Below, one piece after another: positions 34,670-45,835 of a DNA stretch of 64,000 nucleotides (within the stretch, counting starts at the first letter, position 1; each line of letters opens with the position of its first letter). Under the pieces are notes generated by a model, which was not told the DNA's origin, ran no database searches, and saw only the letters and a program-made list of their open reading frames with translations. A program made the position numbers and the translations under genes. Source of the DNA: Gemmatimonadaceae bacterium (GTDB lineage: Bacteria; Gemmatimonadota; Gemmatimonadetes; Gemmatimonadales; Gemmatimonadaceae); assembly GCA_020851035.1 (NCBI GenBank), contig JADZDM010000004.1, forward strand, positions 62,001 through 126,000, given 5' to 3'.

Positions 34670-35362
34670 CTAGCGTGCCGCCCGGCGGGCCCGCTGGCGG
34701 GGCCGGACCAGCTTCCGCGCGACCAGCAGCATCTCGGCCGAGGTGCGCCGGAGCGGCCGGTCCTCGAGGCCATCGTACACCGCCTCGACCGCCAGTCCGG
34801 CGGCGGCACAGAGCTCGACCAGCCGGGTGGCCGTGTAGAGCCGGATCCGGTGCATCCGCTGGCCGCTGCCGGACGGTCCGTGCCAGGTGGTCTGGATGGT
34901 GATCTCCCCGCTGAGCGGATCGAACGCGCGATCGTGGCTCACCGTGGTGCCATCGGCCGTCTTCCAGCTGTCGCGGCCCACCCAGCGCGCCACGACGCCG
35001 TCGCGGCTCCCGCCGTACCACACCAGGCGCCCGCCCGGGGCCAACACCCGGGCGAACTCGCCGATGACCCGCGCATCGTCCTGCGCGTCGTCGAAGAACC
35101 CGAAGGAGGTGAACAGGTTCAGCACGGCGTCGAAGCGCCCGGTCCACTCGGCGGGGAGGGCGCGCATGTCGCCGCGCTTGTAGCGGAGACGCCGGCCGGT
35201 GCCGCGCGCCCGGGCCAGCCGCAGGAGCGGCAGGGAGTAGTCGAGCCCCGTCACGTCGTAGCCCGCCTCGGCCAGCAGGTGGGCGTGCCGTCCCTGGCCG
35301 CAGGGACAGTCGAGGATGCGCGCCCCGTCAGGCAGTTCGAGCAGTTCCTGCAGCCGCGTCAC
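34670..35362 (-). CDS. Class I SAM-dependent methyltransferase between mutase subunit genes
   Basis: 230 residues from GTG 35362. ILDCPCGQGRHAHLLAEAG is motif I of SAM binding, GLDYS motif II, and DAVLNLFTSFGFF and FARVLAPGGRLVWYGG later motifs. The frame stays open upstream and reads GDEPWWATYFDESYLLEF, a typical N-terminus for this methyltransferase group, back to a CTG at 35470 that overlaps the mutase stop (CTGA). The true protein is therefore probably about 266 residues with a non-canonical CTG start. Its substrate is unknown. Its place between the two mutase subunit genes suggests a link to the same pathway. Confidence 0.75.
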   Translation of the reverse strand: MTRLQELLELPDGARILDCPCGQGRHAHLLAEAGYDVTGLDYSLPLLRLARARGTGRRLRYKRGDMRALPAEWTGRFDAVLNLFTSFGFFDDAQDDARVIGEFARVLAPGGRLVWYGGSRDGVVARWVGRDSWKTADGTTVSHDRAFDPLSGEITIQTTWHGPSGSGQRMHRIRLYTATRLVELCAAAGLAVEAVYDGLEDRPLRRTSAEMLLVARKLVRPRQRARRAAR

Positions 35363-35466
35363 CTCGGCCCGGTTGATCGTCTCGTGGAAGAGCGGCTCGA
35401 ACTCGAGCAGGTAGCTCTCGTCGAAGTAGGTCGCCCACCACGGCTCGTCCCCGCCCGTGCGGCGCG

Positions 35467-37154
<1,688 letters not shown>

Positions 37155-37158
<4 letters not shown>

Positions 37159-38291
37159 GTCTGGAGCCCCGCCATCAGGGTTGCACTGCGCGCCAGGAGC
37201 GCATCAGCGATCGCGAAGGGCGTGGACTCACCACGCTCCAGCGCCGGGATCGCGGCGTCGATGAACGCCTGCGTGCCGGCATCGGACCAGAGCCGCCGGC
37301 GCAGCCGGTCCTCGGCCACCTCGACGATGCGCTCGCGCATCCGGCTGCGCCGGCGCGCCGCCAGCCCTCCGGACGCCGCAAGGTAGTCGAAGTGCCGGGT
37401 GATGGCCGCGGCCAGTTCCGGGATGCCGCGGCCGTCGGCGGCGACGGTGTTCACCACCGCGGGCACCCAGTTCCCGGTGCCATGCGGATCGGCGCTGGCC
37501 TCGCGCGCGGCCCGTCCGGGCGAGAGCGCCTTGCGGGCCTCCTCACGCGCCTCGGCTCCCAGGGCGCGCAGGTCCACGCCGTGGTGCGATGGCACGCCGC
37601 GCATCACGTCGCCCATCCGCATGCCGAGCATCAGTTCGATGTCGCCGCGCAGCCGGTCGGCCCCGGGGCGGTCGCTCTTGTTCACCACGAAGAGGTCGGC
37701 GATCTCCATCACCCCCGCCTTGAGCGTCTGGATGCTGTCCCCGCTTTCCGGGACGAGCACGACGACGCTGGTGTCGGCGGTGCGCGCCACATCGAGCTCA
37801 CTCTGGCCCACGCCGACCGTCTCGATCAGGATGCGATCGAAGCCGAATCCGTCGAGCACGTCGCAGGTTTCGCGGGTGGCGGCCGCCAGCCCGCCCAGCG
37901 AGCCGCGGGTGGCCATCGAGCGGATGTAGACCCCCGGGTCGAGGGCGACCCGCTCCATGCGGATGCGGTCGCCGAGCAGCGCGCCGCCGGTGAACGGCGA
38001 CGTCGGGTCCACCGCGACCACCGCCACCGTCAGTCCCTCCGTGCGCATCGCCTCGACGAGTGCCGTGGTGATGGTGCTCTTGCCGGCGCCAGGCGGGCCG
38101 GTGATGCCGATGCGGCGCGCACGCCCGAGCCGCGGGTGCAGCGCCGCCAGCAGCGCATCGAACCCGTCGCGATGGTTCTCGACGATGGAGATGGCGCGGG
38201 CGAGGGCCGCGCGCTGCCCGGCATCGAACCGCGCCAGCAGCGACGCGATGGCGGGAGGCGGGGTGAGGGACTGCGCGACGGGCTCGGTCAT
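37155..38291 (-). CDS. meaB: MeaB/ArgK-family GTPase, mutase chaperone
   Basis: A 378-residue G3E-type GTPase. Walker A is GPPGAGKST near 63-71; [30 protein letters not shown] and ETVGVGQSE are the switch regions, and NKSDRPGA is the guanine-specificity motif. MeaB loads and protects adenosylcobalamin on methylmalonyl- and isobutyryl-CoA mutases. It is translationally coupled to the mutase on one side and to a CBS-domain membrane protein on the other. The C-terminal ~80 residues are the usual dimerisation arm ([19 protein letters not shown]). Confidence 0.95.
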
Positions 38292-39265
38292 GGCAGCGGC
38301 GCGTGTGGGTGGTGCTCGTCGTGCTCGTCGTCGATGTCACCGACGACCTCCTCGAGCAGGTCCTCCAGCGTGACCAGCCCGAGCACAGGCCCGTCGCCCT
38401 CGCGCACGATGGCCAGGTGCTGGCGGTTCTGGAGCATCGCGAACAGCTGGTCGCTGCACTTGCGGTCGATCGAGGCGGTGCCGACGGGCCGCAGCGGCAG
38501 CGCCTCCTCGCCTTCACTGGTGAGGACGTCGCGCACGTGCACCATCCCGACCACGCGGTCGAGCGAGCCGGCATAGACCGGCACGCGACTGTACCCCGAC
38601 TGCGCGATCTGGCGCGCCTGGTCGGCATGCGAGAGCCCGACCTCGAGCGCGAAGACCTGGTCGCGGGGCGTGAGCACGTCGCGCAGCGTCTTGTCGCCGA
38701 ACTCCACCAGCCCGGTGATGATCTCCCGCTCCCCCGGCAGGCTCACGCCCTCACGCTCGCCCTCGCGGAGCAGCACCTCGAGCGCCTCGCGCTCCACCTC
38801 GGCGGGCGTGCCGGCGAGCTCCGGTCGCAGCAGTCGCTCGAGCGCGCGGGCCGGCAGGAGGAACACGCCGAGCAGCACTTCCACCACCTGCAGCAGCGGC
38901 AGGAGGAACGGTGACAGCGGCACGGCCCAGCGCTGCCCGATCGCACGGGGGATCGCGAGGCCGGCGACCAGCACGCCGACCGCCGTCACCACCAGCCAGG
39001 CCGCCAGCGCCGTCGGCCGTGCCTGCAGCGTGATGGCGAGCATGGCCCCGCCCGCGAGGACGATCGTGGCGGCGCCGGCGCCGGCGGCGAGCTGGAGGCG
39101 TTGCGGCTGCTCGAGATACGCCTCCGCCAGCGCGGCACCACGCAGCCGCTGTTCCACCCAGTGGCGCAGCCAGATGCGGCTCACCGCCCGCACGGCGTGT
39201 GAGGCGAGTGTCATCGACGCCACGCCGGCGACGATCAGGATCACGAGCAGGAGCGGGCCGATCAT
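38288..39265 (-). CDS. CNNM/CorC-type CBS-domain membrane protein
   Basis: A 325-residue protein. About three hydrophobic segments (1-22, 65-85, 90-150) form a shortened DUF21-like membrane part, followed by [16 protein letters not shown] and two CBS domains ([52 protein letters not shown]). The C-terminal transporter-associated CorC_HlyC domain is missing and the protein ends in a His/Asp/Glu-rich tail. The family is linked to Mg2+ or Co2+ export. It overlaps the next paralogue by 4 bases, so the two may form a heteromer. A Co2+ link to the neighbouring B12 enzymes is speculative. Confidence 0.83.
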   Translation of the reverse strand: MIGPLLLVILIVAGVASMTLASHAVRAVSRIWLRHWVEQRLRGAALAEAYLEQPQRLQLAAGAGAATIVLAGGAMLAITLQARPTALAAWLVVTAVGVLVAGLAIPRAIGQRWAVPLSPFLLPLLQVVEVLLGVFLLPARALERLLRPELAGTPAEVEREALEVLLREGEREGVSLPGEREIITGLVEFGDKTLRDVLTPRDQVFALEVGLSHADQARQIAQSGYSRVPVYAGSLDRVVGMVHVRDVLTSEGEEALPLRPVGTASIDRKCSDQLFAMLQNRQHLAIVREGDGPVLGLVTLEDLLEEVVGDIDDEHDEHHPHAPLP

Positions 39266-40500
39266 GCCTCATCCCCCTCGTCGGCGGGCTCCGCCACCGG
39301 GTCCAGCCGCTCGAAGTACACGCGCAGCACCTGGCGCCGCCGCACCTGCTCGACCACCACGCGGAACCCCGCGATCTCGAGGCGCTCCCCGGGACGCGGC
39401 ACGCGACCCAGCCGCTCCATCACCAGGCCGCCCACCGTGCCGACTTCCTCGCTCTCGATGTCCACCCCGAGCGTCTCCGAGAGCTCGTCGAGCGTCACGC
39501 GGCCGTGCACCCAGAACTCGCGCCCGTCGCGGCTGTCGAACTGCCGCTCCGCCTCGGCATCGTGCTCGTCGTCGATCTCGCCGACGACCTCCTCGAGGAT
39601 GTCCTCGATGGTCACGACGCCGGCGGTGCCGCCGTATTCATCCATCACGATCGCCATGTGGGTGCGCTGAGCGCGGAATTCGCGCAGCAGTGCGTCGATC
39701 GGCTTCGTCGGCGGGATGTAGAAGCCGGGCCGCATGCGACGGATCCAGCCCCCCTCCGGCTCGGCGTCGTCGAGGATGTCGGCGAGCAGGTCCTTCACGT
39801 ACAGCACGCCGATCACGTCGTCGATCTGCTCCTTGTACACCGGCAGGCGCGAGTGCGCCGACGCGCGGAAGCGGTCGACCACCTCGGACCATGGCGTGTC
39901 GCGGTCCAGCGCCACCAGCTCGACGCGCGGCGTCATGATCTCCTGCACCTGCGTCTCGCCGAGGGAGAAGGCCCCTTCGAGGAGGGTCTTCTCCTTGCCG
40001 GTGACATCCGCCTCGGCGGCGACCACGTCGAGGAACTGCTCGGTTGCGACATCATCGGCATCGGCATCGGCCTTTGCCACCGGGAAGCTCGCGGCGAGGC
40101 CGTGCTCGGTCTTCTCCATCAGCAGCACGATCGGGGTCGCGAGCAGCGTGATGAAGGCCGCCCAGCCCGACAGCCAGTTGCTGGGCGTGGCGGCCCGCGT
40201 TGCGCCGACCGTGCGCGAGAACGTCTCGGCGGCGCCCACGGCCACCAGCAGCAGCACGAGCGTGGCGAGCAGTTCCGGGCCGTCCTCGCCCCACAGGGTC
40301 GGGGCGGCGGCACCGGCGCCGAGGAAGCAGAGCAGTCGCGTGCCACTGAGCGCGCGGTGGACACGATCGCGATCGCGCACGAGCCAGGCACGCCGGACGT
40401 CGTCGGCGGGTCCGGCCGTGAGGCTCGAGACGAGCCCGTCCGCGGCGACGCATGCGCCGGCGGCGAGCATGAGCGATGCGAAGAGGAGCCAGGGCAGCAT
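39262..40500 (-). CDS. CNNM/CorC-type hemolysin-family protein, full-length
   Basis: A 412-residue protein from the ATG at 40500. Hydrophobic segments lie near 1-20, 55-75, 85-105 and 115-135 (DUF21-like), then [15 protein letters not shown], two CBS domains ([54 protein letters not shown]) and a complete C-terminal CorC_HlyC domain ([18 protein letters not shown]). It would sit in the inner membrane with cytoplasmic CBS domains sensing nucleotides and take part in divalent-cation efflux. It follows ybeY by 5 bases, the widespread phoH-ybeY-corC order, and precedes a shorter paralogue. Confidence 0.88.
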   Translation of the reverse strand: MLPWLLFASLMLAAGACVAADGLVSSLTAGPADDVRRAWLVRDRDRVHRALSGTRLLCFLGAGAAAPTLWGEDGPELLATLVLLLVAVGAAETFSRTVGATRAATPSNWLSGWAAFITLLATPIVLLMEKTEHGLAASFPVAKADADADDVATEQFLDVVAAEADVTGKEKTLLEGAFSLGETQVQEIMTPRVELVALDRDTPWSEVVDRFRASAHSRLPVYKEQIDDVIGVLYVKDLLADILDDAEPEGGWIRRMRPGFYIPPTKPIDALLREFRAQRTHMAIVMDEYGGTAGVVTIEDILEEVVGEIDDEHDAEAERQFDSRDGREFWVHGRVTLDELSETLGVDIESEEVGTVGGLVMERLGRVPRPGERLEIAGFRVVVEQVRRRQVLRVYFERLDPVAEPADEGDEA

Positions 40501-40505
40501 GTCGC

Positions 40506-40955
40506 TCAGACGAGGCCGCGACGGATGGCGGCGCGCAGGTACTTCTCCTGCGCGCGCCACATCGGCGACGTGAGTCGGCCGTCACCCTCCGGATGCTCGT
40601 TACCCAGCGCGTGCAGGGCACCATGGATCACCAGGCGGGCGAGCTCCTCGCGCACCGGGACCTTCCACGCCTTCGCGTTCGCGCGCGCGACATCGGGACA
40701 GATGTACACGTCGGCGGTCACCGGCGCGTCGGCGGAGGGGCGCGTGAGCTCGAAGGTGATGATGTCGGTGGCCCCGGGATGCCCGAGCTGCTCCCGGTGC
40801 ATGCGCGCCATGGCGCGCGACGTCAGGAACGTCACGCTGATCACGGCATCGGGAACCTGCTCGGCCCGCAGCGTGAGGTGCACCAGCGCCGTCACGCGCG
40901 CCGCACTGAGGGGCGCACGCATGCCGGGCGCGCTCATCTCGACCTGGACGGCCAT
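40506..40955 (-). CDS. ybeY: Endoribonuclease YbeY
   Basis: A 149-residue protein with the zinc motif HGALHALGNEH near residues 110-120, i.e. H-G-x-L-H-x-x-G-x-x-H, and GATDIITFEL upstream. YbeY matures the 3' end of 16S rRNA and takes part in ribosome quality control. It lies between phoH and the CorC-type genes, as in most bacteria. It starts 45 bases after phoH. Length is normal. Confidence 0.95.
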   Translation of the reverse strand: MAVQVEMSAPGMRAPLSAARVTALVHLTLRAEQVPDAVISVTFLTSRAMARMHREQLGHPGATDIITFELTRPSADAPVTADVYICPDVARANAKAWKVPVREELARLVIHGALHALGNEHPEGDGRLTSPMWRAQEKYLRAAIRRGLV

Positions 40956-41000
40956 CAGCGCCGCCCCGTGGTGCGAGCGGCGCTGCGTCGCTGTGGAGGC

Positions 41001-41954
41001 TCAGTTGCCGCTGTCATGTGCATAGGCCCGGATGATGTCGCGCACGAGCCGGTGCCGGACGACGTCGGCCTCGCTGAAGTAGTGGAACGCGATGCCCTCG
41101 ACGCCGGGCAGGATGCGCTCGACCTGCATCAACCCGGACTGCTCGCGCGTCGGCAGGTCGATCTGGGTCTTGTCGCCGGTGATGACGATCTTCGAGTTCA
41201 CGCCGAGGCGCGTGAGGAACATCTTCATCTGCGCGTTGGTGGCGTTCTGGGCCTCGTCGAGGATCACGAATGCGTCACCGAGCGTGCGGCCGCGCATGAA
41301 CGCCAGCGGGGCGATCTCGATCACGCGGGTCTCGAGCGCCTTGATCACGCGCTCGGGGGGCATCATCTCGTCGAGCGCATCGTAAAGCGGGCGCAGGTAC
41401 GGGTCGACCTTGGCCTGCATGTCACCCGGCAGGAAGCCCAGGGACTCCCCGGCCTCCACCGCCGGCCGGGCGAGCACGATCTTGCGCACGCGCTTGCGCA
41501 TGAGGGCATCCACGGCAGCCGCCACGGCCAGGTACGTCTTGCCGGTGCCGGCCGGCCCGATGCCGACCACGATGTCGTGCTCGGCGATCTTCTGGAGGTA
41601 CTCCGCCTGGCCGGGGGTCTTGGCCTGCACGACGCGCTTGATGCCGGGCAGCGCCAGCCGCGACGGGTCGATCGGCCCGGCGTCGCTGCCCGCGTCCTCC
41701 GACATGCGCAGCACGTCGTCGGCGGTGAACGAGGCCCGCTGCCGGGCCGCCTCCACCATGCGCTGCGCCGTGTGCATGGCGCGGTCCACCGCGGTCGGCT
41801 CACCCGCGAGCGTGATCGCCTCGCCCCGCATGCCGACGCGCACCCCGTGGATCCGACCCAGCTCGACGAGGTTCGAGTCGTTCACGCCCGCCAGCGTGAG
41901 CAGGTCGGCGCCTTCCGTCGACACCTTCTGCGTCACCAGGGTGGTTCCCGTCAC
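41001..41954 (-). CDS. phoH: PhoH-like ATPase
   Basis: A 317-residue protein starting at GTG 41954, overlapping the aspS stop (GTGA). An N-terminal KH-like region with LVELGRIHGVRVGMRG is followed by the P-loop GIGPAGTGKTYLAV, VLARPAVEAGESLGFLPGDM and the Walker B FVILDEAQNAT. The C-terminal EADVVRHRLVRDIIRAYA is also typical. Its probable role is RNA metabolism together with YbeY. It lacks the PIN domain of PhoH2. Confidence 0.93.
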   Translation of the reverse strand: MTGTTLVTQKVSTEGADLLTLAGVNDSNLVELGRIHGVRVGMRGEAITLAGEPTAVDRAMHTAQRMVEAARQRASFTADDVLRMSEDAGSDAGPIDPSRLALPGIKRVVQAKTPGQAEYLQKIAEHDIVVGIGPAGTGKTYLAVAAAVDALMRKRVRKIVLARPAVEAGESLGFLPGDMQAKVDPYLRPLYDALDEMMPPERVIKALETRVIEIAPLAFMRGRTLGDAFVILDEAQNATNAQMKMFLTRLGVNSKIVITGDKTQIDLPTREQSGLMQVERILPGVEGIAFHYFSEADVVRHRLVRDIIRAYAHDSGN

Positions 41955-43744
41955 GAGGGCTCCTTGATCTGCACGGCGATGTTGAGCGCGCTGAGGTCGC
42001 GCTCACTGACCGGACTCGGTGCACCCTCGAACAGGGCGCGGGCCGCAGTGGTCTTGGGGAATGCAATCACGTCGCGCAGCGATGTGGAACCGGCCAGCAG
42101 CATCGCGATCCGGTCGAAGCCCAGCGCGAAGCCGCCGTGGGGCGGCGCGCCGGCGCCGAGGCCGTCGAGCAGGAAGCCGAACCGGCGCTGGATCTCATCC
42201 TTCGGCACCTTGAGCAGGCGGAAGATCGTCTCCTGCACGACGGGATCGGTGATGCGGATGGAGCCGGAGCCGAGTTCGTTGCCGTTGTAGACGGCGTCGT
42301 AGTGCATGGCGCGGCATTCCCACGGGGCGGACTCGAGCTTGCCGGTGTCGTCAGGGTGCGGTGCGGTGAAGGGGTGGTGCGATGGTGTGTGCTCGCCTGT
42401 GGCCGCATCCAGCTCGAACAGCGGGAAGTCCACGATCCAGCAGAAGGCGTGCGCCGTGGTGGGCGCCTGTCCGGGGCGGCGGGTGAGCTCGAGGCGCACC
42501 TGGCCCAGCGCGGGGAGCACCGCGGCGTTCGCCCCGACGCCGGCGACCAGCAGGTCGCCCACGGTGCCGCCGATCGCCTCGAGGGTCGCCGTGCCGAACG
42601 CCTTCGTGCCCTGCCCTTCCCAGCCGGCATCGGTGCGCTTCGCCCAGAGCAGGCCGCCAAGCCCGTTCGCCTTCGCGATCGCGGCCAGCGCATCGACCTC
42701 CTTCCGCGACAGCGCAGCACCACCGGGCACCCGGATCCCGCGCAGGGTGCCGCCGGTGGCGAGGCCATCCTGCACGAATGCCGCCGCATCACCCTGCACC
42801 TGCGCCGTCCAGTCCTCCAGCTCCAGGCCAAAGCGCATGTCGGGCTTGTCGATGCCGAAACGCTCCATCGCCTCGTGCCACGACAGGCGCGGGAACGGCG
42901 TCGCCACCGCGTGGCCCGCCTCCGCCCAGAGTGCCACGAGCACGCGCTCGATGGTGGCCTGCACGTCCTCCTGTGTCACGAACGCGCACTCGATGTCGAT
43001 CTGCGTGAACTCCGGCTGGCGGTCGGCGCGCAGGTCCTCGTCGCGGAAGCAGCGCGCGATCTGGAAGTACCGATCGAAGCCCGCCACCATCAGCAGCTGC
43101 TTGTAGATCTGCGGCGACTGCGGCAGCGCGTAGAACTCGCCCGGGTGCACGCGGCTCGGCACGAGGTAGTCGCGGGCGCCCTCGGGCGTGGTCTTGGTGA
43201 GGATCGGCGTCTCGATCTCGAGGAAGCCGTGCGAGGCGAGGGCGTGCCGCGCCACCTGCAGCAGCCGGTGCCGCAGGATCAGGTTCGCCTGCAGTTCCGG
43301 GCGGCGCAGGTCGAGGATGCGGTGCTTGAGCCGCAGTTCCTCGGCCGCGAGCTTCTCGTCCTTGCCGCGTGCCACGGGGATCGCCGGCGTCGCCGCCGGG
43401 CCGACCACCCGCAGCGCCGTGACCTGCAGCTCGATGGTGCCCGTCTCGAGGTCGCGGTTCACCATCTCCACCGGGCGTGCCGCCACCACCCCCTCGACCT
43501 CCACCACCGTCTCCGCGCCGAGGCGGCCCGCGAGGGCGATCACCTCCGGGGGGGAGAAGCGCGGGTCACAGGTGGCCTGGAGCAGCCCCGCGCGGTCGCG
43601 CAGGTCCAGGAACACGATCGAGCCGAGGGAACGGTTGCGATGCACCCAGCCGCCAAGCCGGACGGTCTCACCGGCGTGACCGGCACGCAGTTCGCCGCAG
43701 AGATGGGTGCGACGGGCAGTGGCGAAGAGCGAGGGAACGGTCAC
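41951..43744 (-). CDS. aspS: Aspartyl-tRNA synthetase
   Basis: A 597-residue bacterial-type AspRS. The GTG at 43744 overlaps the VanZ-like gene stop (GTGA) and removes a long spurious upstream frame. The N-terminal OB fold (VRLGGWVHRNRSLGSIVFLDLRDR) binds the anticodon. RCFRDEDLRADRQPEFTQID is class II motif 2, a GAD insertion domain covers about 290-420, and GFALGFDRIAMLLAGSTSLRDVIAFPK is motif 3. It charges tRNA-Asp; whether it also charges tRNA-Asn cannot be told here. It is in the middle of a coupled operon with vanZ-like and phoH. Confidence 0.97.
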   Translation of the reverse strand: MTVPSLFATARRTHLCGELRAGHAGETVRLGGWVHRNRSLGSIVFLDLRDRAGLLQATCDPRFSPPEVIALAGRLGAETVVEVEGVVAARPVEMVNRDLETGTIELQVTALRVVGPAATPAIPVARGKDEKLAAEELRLKHRILDLRRPELQANLILRHRLLQVARHALASHGFLEIETPILTKTTPEGARDYLVPSRVHPGEFYALPQSPQIYKQLLMVAGFDRYFQIARCFRDEDLRADRQPEFTQIDIECAFVTQEDVQATIERVLVALWAEAGHAVATPFPRLSWHEAMERFGIDKPDMRFGLELEDWTAQVQGDAAAFVQDGLATGGTLRGIRVPGGAALSRKEVDALAAIAKANGLGGLLWAKRTDAGWEGQGTKAFGTATLEAIGGTVGDLLVAGVGANAAVLPALGQVRLELTRRPGQAPTTAHAFCWIVDFPLFELDAATGEHTPSHHPFTAPHPDDTGKLESAPWECRAMHYDAVYNGNELGSGSIRITDPVVQETIFRLLKVPKDEIQRRFGFLLDGLGAGAPPHGGFALGFDRIAMLLAGSTSLRDVIAFPKTTAARALFEGAPSPVSERDLSALNIAVQIKEPS

Positions 43745-44082
43745 GCAACGAGCTCCCGGCGCCGCATGAGCGCCGACACGAGAGAGAGTCCGGTCACCGC
43801 GCCCGCGGTGTCGGCCATCCAGTCGCGCGCATCCATGCGACGACTGGGAATGAACTGCTGGTGCCACTCATCGAGCGCACCGAGCGCGGAGACGACGACC
43901 ACCCAGAGCAATGCGCGGCGCACCGACCCGGTCATCGCCGCCCACGCGACGGCGGCGCCGAGGATGGCGTAGGCCGTGAAGTGCACGACCTTGTCGCTGT
44001 TGTGCGGCATAGCGGGTGGACGTGGCCACGACGTCGCCGTCGCGATCCCGATCACGACGGCCAGCGGGAGCAGCCAGCGCAT
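43741..44082 (-). CDS. VanZ-like membrane protein
   Basis: A 113-residue protein with four hydrophobic segments (about 3-20, 32-50, 57-72 and 88-104). KVVHFTAYAILGAAVAWA and DEWHQQFIPSRRMDARDWMADTAGA are the VanZ family motifs, with the conserved His/Phe and the Glu-Trp-His-Gln cluster. The family's role is uncertain; VanZ gives low-level teicoplanin resistance, and small VanZ-like proteins are widespread in envelope operons. It overlaps aspS by 4 bases. Confidence 0.85.
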   Translation of the reverse strand: MRWLLPLAVVIGIATATSWPRPPAMPHNSDKVVHFTAYAILGAAVAWAAMTGSVRRALLWVVVVSALGALDEWHQQFIPSRRMDARDWMADTAGAVTGLSLVSALMRRRELVA

Positions 44083-44129
44083 CCAGCGCGGGACGCCGCC
44101 ACGCCCGGGCGCACCACCCGGCCTGCCGT

Positions 44130-44585
44130 TCAGGGAACCTCCGCGCCGACGAGCCGCTGCATGAACGCCTCCGCGCTGCCGGCGCGGGCCAGATCATCCC
44201 GCACCGCCTCGTTGCGGAGCATGCGCGAAATGCGGCCGAGCGCGCGGACATGCGCGCCGGCGGCATTCTCGGGGCCGAGGAGCAGGAAGAAGAGCGAGAC
44301 CGGCTGTCCGTCGAGTGCATCGAACGCGATCGGCTCCGGTGCGACGCCGGCGGCGAGCACCACCCGATCCACCTCTCCCGTCCGGCCGTGCGGAATGGCG
44401 ATCGCGCTCCCGATGCCTGTGCTGAGGAGCCGCTCGCGCTCCAGCACGGCGGCGACGATGCGTTCGAGCGCGTCAGGTCCGGCCGACGGCAGCGCGAGCT
44501 GGACCAGCTCACGCAGCACGTCGCCCTTCGTATGACTCGCCAGCGGAACCTTGACGCGCTCCGGTATCAGGAGATCGGACAGCAC
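44130..44585 (-). CDS. PTS EIIA domain protein (PtsN-like)
   Basis: A 151-residue protein beginning at GTG 44585. GIGSAIAIPHGRT holds the phospho-accepting His of PTS_EIIA type 2 domains near residue 67, and VSLFFLLLGPENAAGAHVRALGRISRML is the rest of the fold. No EIIB or EIIC gene is near, so a regulatory PtsN-like function is more likely than sugar transport. It heads the long minus-strand run and has a TAGCTT box 27 bases upstream. It is divergent from rlmN. Confidence 0.85.
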   Translation of the reverse strand: MLSDLLIPERVKVPLASHTKGDVLRELVQLALPSAGPDALERIVAAVLERERLLSTGIGSAIAIPHGRTGEVDRVVLAAGVAPEPIAFDALDGQPVSLFFLLLGPENAAGAHVRALGRISRMLRNEAVRDDLARAGSAEAFMQRLVGAEVP

Positions 44586-44612
44586 TGCTCGATGGTGTCG
44601 GGGAAAAGGTGA

Positions 44613-44618
44613 AAGCTA
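44613..44618 (-). promoter_or_regulatory. -10-like TAGCTT box upstream of the PtsN-like gene
   Basis: TAGCTT on the minus strand is preceded by GC and followed by TCACC, the same context as the truA box. The predicted transcript begins near 44606, leaving a leader of about 21 bases before GTG 44585. It probably starts the long minus-strand transcript. The -35 region is not recognisable. Confidence 0.45.
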
Positions 44619-44738
44619 GCAGCCCCGGCACCTCCCGGGTAGCGACGCAGCGCGCAACGCATTGCGGGACATGGCCTTGGCGCACTTCGCCGGGTCCCGG
44701 CGCGCGCGTCCGGGCACCCCCGGCCGCACGGTGCCCGT

Positions 44739-44744
44739 TAGCTT
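44739..44744 (+). promoter_or_regulatory. -10-like TAGCTT box 5 nt before rlmN
   Basis: TAGCTT is followed by GCGGA and GTG 44750. If it is used, the message starts at or inside the first codons, so rlmN would be leaderless. It is divergent from the similar box at 44613-44618. No clear -35 box is seen. Confidence 0.4.
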
Positions 44745-44749
44745 GCGGA

Positions 44750-45808
44750 GTGACCGACCCAATCAACCTCCTCGACCTGACCCCGGCCGCAGCCGCGGCG
44801 ACGCTGCGCGACGCGATGGAGGCGCTCGGTCAGCCGGCCTACCGTGCCGCTCAGGTGCTGCGACGGCTGTGGGTGAACCCGGCGCCCGATTTCGCCGCCA
44901 TGCGCGAACTGCCGCCGTCGCTGCGGGAGGCGCTCGCCGCGCGCTTCACGCTCCCGCGGCTGACGCTCGCCGTGCGCCAGGCATCGACCGACGGCACCGA
45001 GAAGTTCCTCTTCACGCTCGCCGACGGCCAGTCGATCGAGACGGTCGCCATTCCCGACGGCGACCGGATGACGTTCTGCCTCTCGTCACAGGCCGGCTGC
45101 GCGCTGGCCTGTGCCTTCTGTGCCACGGGTGTGATGGGGTTCCAGCGGAACCTCGCGGTGCACGAGATCGCCGGTCAGGTGCGGGAACTGGCGCTGCTCG
45201 ACCCGCCCGTGCGGGCGTCGAACATCGTGTTCATGGGTATGGGCGAGCCGCTCATGAACTGGCGCGCCGTGGACCCGGCGCTGACGATCCTCAATGCCCC
45301 CGAGGGGTTCGGGATCGGCGCCCGCCACATCACGGTGAGCACCGTCGGCGTGCTTCCCGGCATCGTCGCGCTCGGTGAGCGCCCGGAGCAGTTCCGGCTC
45401 GCCATCTCGATCCATGCCCCGAACGACGCGCTGCGCCAGGAGCTGATGCCGGTGAACACGAAGTTCCCGCTGGCCGACGTGATCGCTGCCGCCGCGACCT
45501 TCGACCGCCGCGTCACGTTCGAGTACGTGATGCTCGGCGGCGTGAACGACCGGCGGACCCACGCACAGCAGCTCGCCGCCCTGGCGCGGGACTGCAAGGC
45601 GTTCGTGAACCTGATCCCGTTGCACCCTGGTGGCGGACTCGGGTTCGAGCCGACGCCGCGCGACGGCATCCATCAGTTCGCGACGATGATCCGCGATGCC
45701 GGTGTGGAGGTGGCCATCCGCCGCAGCCGCGGCCTGGACATCAGCGCCGCCTGCGGGCAGCTGCGCGTGGAGAAGCTCGGCCGCAGGCGCATCGCGTCAC
45801 CATCCTGA
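44750..45808 (+). CDS. rlmN: Dual-specificity RNA methyltransferase RlmN
   Basis: A 352-residue radical SAM enzyme. The GTG at 44750 is the first sensible start; the open frame upstream overlaps the promoter region. CALACAFCATG is the CxxxCxxC cluster loop, MGMGEPLMNW and SIHAPNDALRQELMPVN are RlmN motifs, and the C-terminal RSRGLDISAACGQL carries the Cys that forms the transient methyl adduct. An upstream Cys lies in LSSQAGC. It makes m2A at 23S rRNA A2503 and tRNA A37. It is convergent with the LytR_C gene, 27 bases between the stops. Confidence 0.95.
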   Translation: MTDPINLLDLTPAAAAATLRDAMEALGQPAYRAAQVLRRLWVNPAPDFAAMRELPPSLREALAARFTLPRLTLAVRQASTDGTEKFLFTLADGQSIETVAIPDGDRMTFCLSSQAGCALACAFCATGVMGFQRNLAVHEIAGQVRELALLDPPVRASNIVFMGMGEPLMNWRAVDPALTILNAPEGFGIGARHITVSTVGVLPGIVALGERPEQFRLAISIHAPNDALRQELMPVNTKFPLADVIAAAATFDRRVTFEYVMLGGVNDRRTHAQQLAALARDCKAFVNLIPLHPGGGLGFEPTPRDGIHQFATMIRDAGVEVAIRRSRGLDISAACGQLRVEKLGRRRIASPS

Positions 45809-45835
45809 GCCGGGTGGGGGCCGGGGGACGCCCGG

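Noticed and set aside
34631-34680. TAGATT considered as a -10 box for the mutase cobalamin subunit
   Set aside because: The TAG is the stop codon of the methyltransferase, and there is no -35; operon transcription is more likely.
45811-45835. GC-rich hairpin between the convergent rlmN and LytR_C genes
   Set aside because: The possible stem is only about 5 bp with a large loop, too weak to call a terminator.
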